A DNA stretch of 5,571 nt from JBOHER01 sp050701115 (GCA_050701115.1 JBOHER010000311.1:1-5571); one strand, 5' to 3'. Counted from the first letter of the stretch, positions 1-5,571 are shown. The notes: generated from the letters alone by a model not told the origin. A program made the numbers and translations.

Positions 1-391
1 GCCGGAGCATGTGCGGACCTCCGCGCGACCGCGAGGCCGAACGGCGGGACGGAACCGGAACGAGCCACAGCACCCCGTCCGATGACAGGCAGGACGCGGC
101 CAGCTCGGCACAGGCACCGGCGAGCGCGTCGCCGAGCGCCGGAGCGAGGTCACGCCTCCCCCGCTCCTTGTAGGCGAGCACCAGCCTGCGCGGCGCCCCA
201 CGGTAGGAAGCCAGCGCGTACACCGCAGGACCTGCCTTGCCGTGGGCGATCGGGTGACGCCGCACCGGCACACAGCTGAGCTCCGCGCGGCAACGGTCGC
301 AGCAGGCCACTCCCGGTGCACCGCAACCCGCGCAACGAGGAGGTAGCAGCAGTTCGACGACGCCGCGCAGGACAGTTCGCGCTCCGTTCAC
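1..391 (-). CDS. ComF-family protein, N-terminal part (C-terminus beyond window)
   Basis: Reading the minus strand from a GTG at 391-389 gives 130 uninterrupted codons to the window edge. The N-terminus has the paired-cysteine zinc-ribbon pattern typical of ComF proteins: Cys20-x2-Cys23 and Cys31-x2-Cys34, after a short hydrophobic segment ending LLLPPRC. Further on are a YALASYRGAPRRLVLAYKE stretch (about 58-76), which matches the conserved 'Y.g..r.li...K..g' part of the family, and LVPVPSRR (110-117), the conserved VPVP segment. The catalytic-like phosphoribosyltransferase loop (usually 'VDDv.TTGaT') would lie beyond base 1. ComF proteins resemble type I phosphoribosyltransferases and are tied to DNA uptake in some bacteria; their role in actinobacteria is not established. 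The gene follows lpqB by 41 bases on the same strand, as in mycobacteria. GTG 391 is the only plausible start before the first cysteine; its ribosome binding site is weak. Confidence 0.88.
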   Translation of the reverse strand, partial: MNGARTVLRGVVELLLPPRCAGCGAPGVACCDRCRAELSCVPVRRHPIAHGKAGPAVYALASYRGAPRRLVLAYKERGRRDLAPALGDALAGACAELAASCLSSDGVLWLVPVPSRRSASRSRGGPHMLR

Positions 392-410
392 GGATGCAGA
401 CTCGCACGAT

Positions 411-428
411 GCACCGACAGGTCGGCGC
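411..428 (-). terminator. Stem-loop in the lpqB to ComF-gene spacer (possible terminator or attenuator)
   Basis: On the minus strand, GCGCCGA and TCGGTGC form a 7-bp stem (one G-U pair) around the tetraloop CCTG, beginning 4 bases after the lpqB stop codon. No run of T follows, so it is not a classical intrinsic terminator. Actinobacterial terminators often lack the T-tract, so partial termination or 3'-end protection of the lpqB mRNA is possible. The function is inference; the stem is visible in the sequence. Confidence 0.35.
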
Positions 429-432
429 CGCC

Positions 433-2190
433 TCAGCCGGGGTAGAACGGTGTCGCCAGCGAAACCTGTGCTCCCTGCACCTGCGGGTGCGGACGCCACA
501 CCTCACCCGCACCTGCCGCCGTCCACAGCCCCCGGATGTCAGACGCGACCACGACCCGCCCAGGCGCAGCGGTGATGGCGGCGATCGGCGGAGTCAGGTT
601 CGCGCTGTTGAAGCGGTCCATCCGATAGCCGTCGACGGTGACCTTGACGACCGGGCGTAACTCGGATTCCGTCGCCGCCACGATCGAGTCCTGGGACAGC
701 CAGTCCACGTCGGCGACGTCGGTCAGTACCTCTGGCTGCAGGACCCGGGGTGCCTGCAGCGTCACCGACTCCGGCGACCGGGCGACCGTGGCCACGATCA
801 ACATCTTGTCCACAACCAACGCGGCGCGGGTACCGTCCCGGGAGAGCCGCAACGCGGTGATCGCACCGAAGCCCTCCACCTCGGTGGCGTTGACTTCCTG
901 GGGTGTCCACGTTCCCTGTGGCGTGAGCAGGACCCGCACCACCTTCTTGCCATTCTGAACGGTCCATACCTCGTTGCTGACCTTGTTTCCGGACAGCGCG
1001 GGCCGCCAGGTCGGCCTGGTCAGTCGTTTGCCCTCGAGTTCGACGAGTTGGGCGTCCTCATCGATGGAGCCGACCCGCAACCGCACCCCGTCGTCCCGCC
1101 GCTCCACCAGCGCGAGTTGACCGCCTTCGAGCGACTGAGCCGCGGTGACCACGTCGTAAGCGCCAAATCCGGCAGGTCCGTCGATCTCCCGGCCGGTGCC
1201 GAGCGACAACAGCCGGTCGCCGACCACCGCCATGCCGGGTAGTTCGGCGCTGAGCTGTGCCGTCGCGCTGTAGGACGGCAGATCGGACGGCCGTAGCTCG
1301 GGCTGATCGGGCAGCAACGGTGCTCCGTCGGTGGTGATCCGCACCCGGCTGGTCGTCACGCCCTCCAGCGAGAACACGATCTGGGCCGCGATCCGCCGCT
1401 TGGTCTGCTCGCTGTACCCGGAAGCCCCGGCCAGCGGCACATCCAGCGCCCCGTCGGCAGCGTTGGTCACGTTGGTCACCAACTCGACCTGGTCGCCCAG
1501 CGGATTGTCCACAGCGTTTCGCAAACTCGCGGAGGGTCCGTCGAGCAACAGTGCCATCACCTTGGCGGGCAACCCAGCCTGTGGTTTGGACACCACATAC
1601 CGAGGATCCGGCACCCGGACATCGCCGTCAGGCGCGAAGAAGTACAGCGGAACCTTGATGTAGTTCACTTCGAACTCGGCAGCGGTGATCATCACTTCGG
1701 CGGGCGGATCGACGATGCGCCACTGGCCATCCTGCTGACGCCGCACCCTGATCTGCTTCTCGTAGGACTGTGGCGCCGGAAAGAAGGTGCTGTCGACACC
1801 GAGCACGCCTACCTGGCGACCGGTCAGCATGACGATCCGCTCGTTCTCGCCCTCCGGCTGCTCATCGAGCGACGCCAGCACAGTGTTGAACTGATCATCG
1901 ATGATCGTGATGCTCTTCGCCGGATGCCACTGCTCGCGCGACGCCTCGTCGAGGTAGAGCCGGGATTCCTCATGGTCGACCGAGCGAGCGTTGGCCTTCA
2001 CGAAGGCGCGCACGATATCGGGTCCGCTCAGGTCCGCATCCGGGCCCTCGGCCTCCTCCTGTTCGAGCGGGCCGGAGACGTCCTTCACGACCTCCGGCTG
2101 AGTCTCGAGCGGAACGTTGGCACAGCCCCCCGCGGCGAGCACGACAGCGGCGACGACGGCCGGCCAACGTCCCCTGCGATACGCGGTCAT
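433..2190 (-). CDS. lpqB: LpqB, MtrAB-associated lipoprotein with GerMN and beta-propeller domains
   Basis: This 585-residue protein is exported and predicted to be lipid-anchored on the outer face of the membrane. Residues 1-22 form a signal peptide with a basic start (MTAYRRGR), a hydrophobic core (about 10-20) and a lipobox-like LAAGGC ending at Cys23. An N-terminal domain spans about 55-170. A GerMN-like domain (about 175-295) contains YIKVPLYFFAPDG, VPDPRYV and LLLDGPS, all close to mycobacterial LpqB. A C-terminal LpqB-type propeller (about 310-580) includes LRLSRDGTRAALV and the family-typical ending PFYPG. In mycobacteria LpqB is reported to interact with the extracellular domain of MtrB and to modulate MtrA phosphorylation. 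The ATG at 2190-2188 overlaps the mtrB TGA (ATGA) and follows a strong AGGAGG, so I prefer it. The frame stays open upstream to 2394, but only as an overlap with mtrB. The lipobox has Ala rather than the usual Leu/Val/Ile at -3. Confidence 0.95.
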   Translation of the reverse strand: MTAYRRGRWPAVVAAVVLAAGGCANVPLETQPEVVKDVSGPLEQEEAEGPDADLSGPDIVRAFVKANARSVDHEESRLYLDEASREQWHPAKSITIIDDQFNTVLASLDEQPEGENERIVMLTGRQVGVLGVDSTFFPAPQSYEKQIRVRRQQDGQWRIVDPPAEVMITAAEFEVNYIKVPLYFFAPDGDVRVPDPRYVVSKPQAGLPAKVMALLLDGPSASLRNAVDNPLGDQVELVTNVTNAADGALDVPLAGASGYSEQTKRRIAAQIVFSLEGVTTSRVRITTDGAPLLPDQPELRPSDLPSYSATAQLSAELPGMAVVGDRLLSLGTGREIDGPAGFGAYDVVTAAQSLEGGQLALVERRDDGVRLRVGSIDEDAQLVELEGKRLTRPTWRPALSGNKVSNEVWTVQNGKKVVRVLLTPQGTWTPQEVNATEVEGFGAITALRLSRDGTRAALVVDKMLIVATVARSPESVTLQAPRVLQPEVLTDVADVDWLSQDSIVAATESELRPVVKVTVDGYRMDRFNSANLTPPIAAITAAPGRVVVASDIRGLWTAAGAGEVWRPHPQVQGAQVSLATPFYPG

Positions 2191-3929
2191 CGGCCTACCT
2201 CCTCCCGGTCGCTTCCGGATTGCCCGTTCCGCGCCTCCGGTCCGGCTTCGGGCTGCCCATCGGCGGCCACCGGCGCACCCGGCTCGGCCGGGTGGTCTGC
2301 TCCAATCGGCAGGACGGGTGGATCGGGTGGCAGGCCGAGCGGGCTTTCGGTGATCGGCTTGCCCTGTTCCCGCGGCAAGGTCAGGCGGAAGCACGACCCG
2401 TGGCCCGGCATGCCCCAGGCCAGCAGCTCGCCCCCGTGCAGGCGCGCGTCCTCCTGGCTGATCGCCAGTCCCAGGCCGGTCCCCCCGGTGCGCCGGTTAC
2501 GAGAAGGGTCGGCGCGCCAGAACCGGCTGAACACCAGCTCATCCTCTCCCAGGCGGAGGCCGACACCGTAGTCGCGCACCGTGATCGCGATCGCATCGTC
2601 GGTTGCCGCCAGCCGCACCTTGACCGGCAACCCTTCGCCGTGGTCGACCGCGTTTGCCACCAGATTGCGCAGAATCCGCTCCACCCTGCGCGAGTCGACA
2701 TCCGCGAACACCTCGGTGTCCGGCAGGTCCAGCTGGATCGGGCTGCCCGCTTTGCCCGCTAGCACCCGCACCTGCTCGCGAACCCGCTCCACAATGGGGC
2801 GGACATCGATGTACTCGGCCGCCAACTCCTCGACGCCCGCGTCCAACCTGCTGATCTCCAACAGGTCGCCGAGTAAAGCCTCGAATCGGTCGAGTTCATC
2901 GACCAGCAGTTCGGTGGACCGGGCCAGGCCCGCGGGGAACTGTTCCCGGGACGCATGCAACACATCGGCGGCCATCCGCACGGTGGTCAACGGTGTGCGC
3001 AGCTCATGGGAAACATCGGAGGTGAACCGGCGCTGCAGCTGACCGAACTCCTCGAGCTGGCGGATCTGCACTTGGATGCTCGCCGCCATCTCGTTGTAGG
3101 ACTTGGCCAACTTGGCCAGGTCGTCTTCGCCGACGACAGCGAGCCGCTTGTCCAGGTCGCCCTCGGCGAACCGGCCCGCAGCATTGGCTGCCCTGCGCAC
3201 CGGCAGGACGACTTGCCGGGTGACAAGGTTGGCGATTCCGGCCAGCAGGAGCAGCAGGACCAGGCCACCGACGATCAGCGTGTTCTGCACCGTGGACACG
3301 GTGTTCTTCTCGGAGGCCAGCGGGAACAACAGATAGAGCTGCACCTGGCGGGCAGTGTTGGTGACCGGGGTACCCACGATCAAGTAGGTCTCGCCGTCCG
3401 CCGTGTGGATCTGGGTGCTCTCCAATCCCGATTCCACGAAGTCTCGCAGGCTATCGGGCACCTTGTGGAAGGTTCCCGCGTGAATCGGATCCACCAGGGC
3501 GTCGTCCGCGCCCCCGCTGGCCAGGACCGGTTCAAAGGCCCCCGCCGCCGAACCGGCTGCTTCCTGTGAGGCCGGAGAGGAACTGGTGATCTTGTTCAAC
3601 GCGTTCTGCAGCCGATCGCCGAGCGTTGTCGGGTCCGCGTCGATGCCCCCGACGAGTTCGAGTTCGGCGGTGCGCAACACGGCCCGGGTCTGCGCGATCG
3701 CAGCGCGCTCCTTGGTTTCGATCAGGCGCACGGTGATCTGGTTCTGCAGCACCATGCCCAGGACGAAGACCACCGCCGAGGACAACGCCAGGGTCGACGC
3801 GGTCACCCGGAACTGCAGTGAGGTCTGCCAGAGCTCACTGATCGTCGTCAGCTGGCGCCGACAGAAGTCCGTGGCACGGCTGATCCATTCAACGGCGCGC
3901 TTCCACATCGCACCGAGCTGTTCCTTCAC
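2187..3929 (-). CDS. mtrB: MtrB, sensor histidine kinase of the MtrAB two-component system
   Basis: This 580-residue membrane kinase autophosphorylates on histidine and passes the phosphate to MtrA. Domains in order are: a cytoplasmic N-tail (1-40); transmembrane helix 1 (about 43-62); an extracellular sensor region (about 63-215); transmembrane helix 2 (about 217-236); a HAMP linker (about 237-292); and a dimerisation domain with H-box SHELRTP, where His308 is the phosphorylation site. The ATPase domain has an N-box around Asn422/Asn426, a G1 box DYGVGL (453-458), an F-box FSRFWR (467-472) and a G2 box GGTGLGLAI (482-490). All catalytic motifs are intact. A Pro/Glu-rich tail (about 521-580) resembles the low-complexity tail of mycobacterial MtrB. 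The GTG start at 3929 is limited by an in-frame stop at 3939-3941. The AGGA directly abuts the GTG, which is too close for a normal ribosome binding site, so ATG 3908 (residue 8) is an alternative. The gene lies 87 bases after mtrA. Confidence 0.97.
   Translation of the reverse strand: MKEQLGAMWKRAVEWISRATDFCRRQLTTISELWQTSLQFRVTASTLALSSAVVFVLGMVLQNQITVRLIETKERAAIAQTRAVLRTAELELVGGIDADPTTLGDRLQNALNKITSSSPASQEAAGSAAGAFEPVLASGGADDALVDPIHAGTFHKVPDSLRDFVESGLESTQIHTADGETYLIVGTPVTNTARQVQLYLLFPLASEKNTVSTVQNTLIVGGLVLLLLLAGIANLVTRQVVLPVRRAANAAGRFAEGDLDKRLAVVGEDDLAKLAKSYNEMAASIQVQIRQLEEFGQLQRRFTSDVSHELRTPLTTVRMAADVLHASREQFPAGLARSTELLVDELDRFEALLGDLLEISRLDAGVEELAAEYIDVRPIVERVREQVRVLAGKAGSPIQLDLPDTEVFADVDSRRVERILRNLVANAVDHGEGLPVKVRLAATDDAIAITVRDYGVGLRLGEDELVFSRFWRADPSRNRRTGGTGLGLAISQEDARLHGGELLAWGMPGHGSCFRLTLPREQGKPITESPLGLPPDPPVLPIGADHPAEPGAPVAADGQPEAGPEARNGQSGSDREEVGR
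2198..2203 (-). promoter_or_regulatory. Ribosome binding site of lpqB (AGGAGG) inside the mtrB 3' end
   Basis: The minus strand reads GGGAGGAGGTAGGCCGATGA. The AGGAGG lies 7 bases before the lpqB ATG and inside the last codons of mtrB, whose TGA shares bases with that ATG. It is the strongest Shine-Dalgarno sequence among the five genes. It fixes the lpqB start and implies translational coupling between the kinase and the lipoprotein. Confidence 0.85.
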
Positions 3930-3942
3930 TCCTGCAGCCTAC

Positions 3943-3970
3943 GGCCCGTTTCGCCTGATCACGGCGGGCC
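3943..3970 (-). repeat. Inverted repeat before mtrB (hairpin 3)
   Basis: GGCCCG (3970-3965 on the minus strand) pairs with CGGGCC (3948-3943) across a 16-base loop. The loop contains the palindrome TGATCA at 3956-3961. The structure ends 13 bases before the mtrB GTG, so it could affect mtrB translation initiation. Confidence 0.45.
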
Positions 3971-3973
3971 GGC
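3952..3973 (-). repeat. Direct repeat copy 2 (21 of 22 bases match the mtrA 3' end)
   Basis: This copy matches 4010-4031 at 21 of 22 positions, exactly 58 bases away; the one difference is A for G just after the GATC. It repeats the last codons and stop of mtrA outside the gene. The 58-base offset is not a multiple of three, and the flanks do not match, so this is not a plain tandem duplication. Confidence 0.8.
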
Positions 3974-3974
3974 A

Positions 3975-3989
3975 GCGCCCGATCGGCGC
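3975..3989 (-). repeat. Inverted repeat in the mtrA-mtrB spacer (hairpin 2)
   Basis: On the minus strand GCGCC and GGCGC form a perfect 5-bp stem around the loop GATCG. It carries the middle copy of the GATC-centred element. Confidence 0.45.
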
Positions 3990-4007
3990 CGCCCGGCACA
4001 GCACACA

Positions 4008-4026
4008 CCCGCCCGATCACGGCGGG
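4008..4026 (-). repeat. Inverted repeat spanning the mtrA stop codon (hairpin 1)
   Basis: CCCGCC (4026-4021 on the minus strand) pairs with GGCGGG (4013-4008) around the loop GTGATCG. The loop contains the mtrA TGA stop. No T-run follows. It could act as a 3'-end stabiliser or weak terminator for mtrA. Confidence 0.45.
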
Positions 4027-4031
4027 CCGGC
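4010..4031 (-). repeat. Direct repeat copy 1 (mtrA 3' end and stop codon)
   Basis: This is the partner of 3952-3973, identical at 21 of 22 bases. It encodes the last four residues (AGPP) and the TGA of MtrA, then runs 10 bases into the spacer. Because the AGPP ending is shared with mycobacterial MtrA, this copy is presumably ancestral and the spacer copy derived. Confidence 0.8.
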
Positions 4032-4700
4032 CTTGTAGCCCACGCCGCGAACGGTCAGCACAACCTCGGGGTGTTCGGGATCGCGCTCGACCTTGGAACG
4101 CAGGCGCTGCACGTGCACGTTCACCAGCCGGGTGTCGGCGGCGTGGCGGTATCCCCATACCTGCTCAAGCAGCACCTCCCTGGTGAACACCTGACGCGGC
4201 TTGCGGGCAAGCGCTACCAGCAGGTCGAACTCCAGCGGCGTGAGCGCGATCGGCTTGCCTTCCCGGGTGACCTCATGACCGGGTACGTCGATGGCCAGGT
4301 CGCCGATGGTCAGCGACTCGGCGGGTTCGGCCTCGGTACGGCGCAACCGCGCCCGGACCCGGGCGACCAGCTCCTTGGGTTTGAACGGCTTGACCACGTA
4401 GTCGTCGGCGCCGGATTCGAGGCCGAGCACGACGTCGACGGTGTCGCTCTTGGCGGTGAGCATGACGATGGGCACGCCGGACTCGGAGCGAATCGCCTTG
4501 CACACGTCGATCCCGTTCATGCCGGGCAGCATCAGATCGAGCAGCACAAGATCTGGTTTGAGCTCTCTCAGCGCGTGGAGCGCACGGGAACCGTCCGCCA
4601 CCACGGCGGTATCGAAGCCCTCACCACGCAGCACGATGGTGAGCATTTCCGCCAGAGCCGGGTCGTCGTCGACTACGAGCACGCGTGCCTTCATGAGCAC
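4017..4700 (-). CDS. mtrA: MtrA, OmpR/PhoB-family DNA-binding response regulator
   Basis: This 227-residue cytoplasmic transcription factor is activated by MtrB. The receiver domain (about 5-118) has the acidic pocket Asp11-Asp13, the phosphoacceptor Asp55 in LVLLDLMLPG, the switch residue Thr82 in MLTAK, and Lys104 in VVKPFKP. The winged-helix DNA-binding domain (about 128-226) contains LTPLEFDLLVALARKPRQVF, VWGYRHAADTRLVNVHVQRL (recognition-helix region) and the terminal LTVRGVGYKAGPP. Long stretches are identical to M. tuberculosis MtrA, including LAEMLTIVLRGEGFDTAV, so the assignment is secure. In actinobacteria MtrA controls genes for cell-wall hydrolases, division and osmoprotection, and has been linked to replication origin activity. 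The start is GTG 4700 or ATG 4694 (two codons later); neither has a clear Shine-Dalgarno sequence, and the ATG gives MKARVLVVDDD. Confidence 0.98.
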   Translation of the reverse strand: MLMKARVLVVDDDPALAEMLTIVLRGEGFDTAVVADGSRALHALRELKPDLVLLDLMLPGMNGIDVCKAIRSESGVPIVMLTAKSDTVDVVLGLESGADDYVVKPFKPKELVARVRARLRRTEAEPAESLTIGDLAIDVPGHEVTREGKPIALTPLEFDLLVALARKPRQVFTREVLLEQVWGYRHAADTRLVNVHVQRLRSKVERDPEHPEVVLTVRGVGYKAGPP

Positions 4701-4811
4701 ATGTTCGCACTGTCAGCCGGTGTCGCGCCGCACGACCCGTCGATCATGACCTGAATTCCCTACCGGATCGCGTGTCGGGTTAGTCCGATCGGCCGCACGC
4801 CGGGCAGAGAG
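4701..4811 (-). promoter_or_regulatory. tmk-mtrA spacer, possible site of an mtrA promoter
   Basis: This 111-base gap lies upstream of mtrA and is the largest spacer between identified genes here. It is less GC-dense than the genes, with the minus strand reading GGTAGGGAATTCAGGTCATG around 4745-4765. I see no convincing -35/-10 pair: TAGGGA is only a partial match to an actinobacterial -10 (TAnnnT). No strong hairpin follows tmk, so read-through from tmk is also possible. A promoter here is inferred from the gap and from mtrA being the first gene of the signalling unit. Confidence 0.3.
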
Positions 4812-5450
4812 TCACAGCAAACGCGCGGCCAGCGCTTCCGCGTCGACCGAACGCGAGCCGTCGACCACGTGCCATGGCGAGAGCCAGCCGCGCGCGGCGA
4901 GCTGGTCATAGACTCCTCCGCAGCGAGCCTGCAGCCCACCGTCGGACTCGTAGCTGTCTCGTGCGCGATCCGCATCGTTGCGCTCACGATGCCTTGCCCG
5001 GCCGGCGGCGACGTCCACCGGCACGCGGAGCAGGATGTGCGCATCCGGCACCGGGAGGCCGAACCGGTCCATTTCCAGCGCCCGCACCCACTCGACGAAC
5101 TGCCCATCGGCGTCCTGGTGCAGCCGAGCGGCGCAGTAGGCGGCGTTGGAGGCGACATAGCGGTCGAGCAGCACGACGTCGTAGCGCTCGAGATCAGCAC
5201 GAATCTCCGGTGCTGCCGCGCGCCGGTCGAGGGCGAACAGCAACGCCATACCGTTGACCGAGTCGGTGAGGTCACCCAACCTGCCGTGCAGGGCGTCCCG
5301 GGCGAGGTCGGCGTGCACATCCTGGCCGTAGCGCGGGAACGCCCGGCGGGCAACGGTCGCGCCCTTGGCGTTGAGCGCGGCGGTCAGTGCCGCCGCGAGC
5401 GTGTTCTTACCCGCGCCGTCCAACCCCTCGATGACGATCAGCTTGCCCAC
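4812..5450 (-). CDS. tmk: Thymidylate kinase (dTMP kinase)
   Basis: This 212-residue cytosolic enzyme transfers phosphate from ATP to dTMP, making dTDP for DNA synthesis. Visible motifs are: the P-loop GLDGAGKNT (9-17) with Lys15; FPRYG (38-42), including the Phe-Pro-Arg segment that binds substrate; the DRYVASNAAY motif (96-105), typical of thymidylate kinases; and the lid region with RARDSYE (162-168). It aligns along its length with M. tuberculosis Tmk, for example in LDRYVASNAAY and in the ALHG..GDL segment, and its length is normal. The P-loop residue after the Lys is Asn, where many relatives have Ser, Thr or Arg. The GTG at 5450 is followed by GKLIVIEG; an in-frame stop at 5460-5462 rules out a longer protein, and the ribosome binding site is weak. 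The mtrA start follows after 111 bases. Confidence 0.96.
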   Translation of the reverse strand: MGKLIVIEGLDGAGKNTLAAALTAALNAKGATVARRAFPRYGQDVHADLARDALHGRLGDLTDSVNGMALLFALDRRAAAPEIRADLERYDVVLLDRYVASNAAYCAARLHQDADGQFVEWVRALEMDRFGLPVPDAHILLRVPVDVAAGRARHRERNDADRARDSYESDGGLQARCGGVYDQLAARGWLSPWHVVDGSRSVDAEALAARLL

Positions 5451-5525
5451 GGTCAGAGCCTACTGCGACGCCCGGCACCTCCATCGGGGGTGGCTGGCCG
5501 CCTGCACGTACGACAAGAGCGCGAC

Positions 5526-5571
5526 TCAGTGGGCCGGCGTGGCGGGGCTGAAGGTGGCCTTCGGTGCATAT
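5526..5571 (-). CDS. Possible C-terminal end of an unidentified upstream gene
   Basis: Entering from the window edge, the minus strand reads 14 codons, YAPKATFSPATPAH, then TGA at 5526-5528. Third positions are G or C in 12 of the 14 codons, as in the neighbouring genes, and the stop lies 75 bases before the tmk start. I do not recognise the protein. It does not look like the C-terminus of S-adenosylhomocysteinase (KPDHYRY), which precedes tmk in mycobacteria. The stretch is very short, and the plus strand is also open with high GC3 here, so this call is weak. Confidence 0.25.
   Translation of the reverse strand, partial: YAPKATFSPATPAH

Larger units (their letters stand above)
3930..4016 (-). 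other. mtrA-mtrB intergenic spacer with a cluster of inverted and direct repeats
   Basis: This 87-base gap separates two genes expected to be co-transcribed. On the minus strand it carries three copies of a GATC-centred element: CGTGATCGGGCG (running across the mtrA stop codon), GCCGATCGGGCG and CGTGATCAGGCG. Their spacings are 34 and 24 bases. Each copy sits in the loop or stem of a possible hairpin: 4008-4026, 3975-3989 and 3943-3970. No T-tract follows any of them. No open frame of interest was seen. The spacer may lower read-through into mtrB, stabilise the mtrA message, or carry a promoter for mtrB; none of these is shown by sequence alone. Confidence 0.6.

Noticed and set aside
150..512. 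120-codon minus-strand frame at the ComF locus
   Set aside because: It is out of frame with the zinc-ribbon and VPVP motifs of the ComF-family protein, which starts at GTG 391. This alternative frame is Arg/Cys-rich without a family match and overlaps the end of lpqB.
2191..2394. N-terminal extension of LpqB by 68 codons
   Set aside because: The extension would lie inside mtrB, is Arg/Pro/Gly-rich, and would bury the signal peptide and lipobox. ATG 2190 has a strong ribosome binding site and gives a proper lipoprotein signal.
1924..2571. 215-codon open frame on the plus strand across the mtrB-lpqB junction
   Set aside because: It spans the ends of two well-supported minus-strand genes. Its composition is biased to Arg, Pro, Ser and Gly, with no recognisable motifs.
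2955..3569. 204-codon open frame on the plus strand opposite mtrB
   Set aside because: Antisense shadow of the HAMP, H-box and sensor regions of mtrB. No domain or plausible start context.
3943..4031. CRISPR-like or transposon-end interpretation of the mtrA-mtrB repeats
   Set aside because: The copies are too short, unevenly spaced and partly coding. No target-site duplication, transposase or spacer structure is present.
4071..4754. 227-codon open frame on the plus strand opposite mtrA
   Set aside because: It lies antisense to the whole of mtrA, whose protein is highly conserved. The translation is His/Gln/Gly-rich with no recognisable domain, and is explained by GC-rich codon bias on the other strand.
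1..5571. A novel defence, biosynthetic or mobile system
   Set aside because: Every identified gene is a conserved actinobacterial core gene in a known order, and no accessory, phage or toxin-antitoxin genes are visible.

Overview
The window is a high-GC actinobacterial chromosome segment carrying the mtrAB-lpqB cell-envelope signalling locus. All supported genes are on the minus strand, so transcription runs from high to low coordinates: (end of an unidentified gene) - tmk - mtrA - mtrB - lpqB - ComF-family gene (cut by the window edge). This is the order known around mtrA in Mycobacterium tuberculosis and many other actinobacteria. The very G/C-rich third codon positions, frequent GTG starts, and strong but diverged similarity to the mycobacterial proteins suggest a non-mycobacterial actinobacterium. 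A member of the Pseudonocardiales is my best guess, made from general resemblance only.

Layout from the upstream side: 5526-5571 may hold the last 14 codons of an upstream gene. 5450-4812 is thymidylate kinase. A 111-base spacer (4701-4811) follows and could carry an mtrA promoter. 4700-4017 is the response regulator MtrA. An unusual 87-base spacer (3930-4016) contains three GATC-centred inverted repeats and a near-copy of the 3' end of mtrA. 3929-2187 is the sensor kinase MtrB. 2190-433 is the lipoprotein LpqB, whose ATG overlaps the mtrB stop (ATGA). A 41-base spacer with a 7-bp stem-loop follows, then the first 130 codons of a ComF-family phosphoribosyltransferase-like protein (391-1).

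MtrB is a two-pass membrane histidine kinase that phosphorylates MtrA. LpqB is a predicted exported lipoprotein described in the literature as modulating MtrB. The three form a signalling unit linked in actinobacteria to cell-wall metabolism, division and DNA replication control. Tmk supplies dTDP for DNA synthesis. The ComF-like protein is a conserved neighbour of uncertain function.

I found no mobile element, CRISPR array, tRNA or rRNA, and no sign of a novel multi-gene system. The gene content is conserved core. The most interesting sequence is non-coding: the repeat and hairpin cluster between mtrA and mtrB. Numerous long open frames on the plus strand are high-GC shadows of the minus-strand genes.
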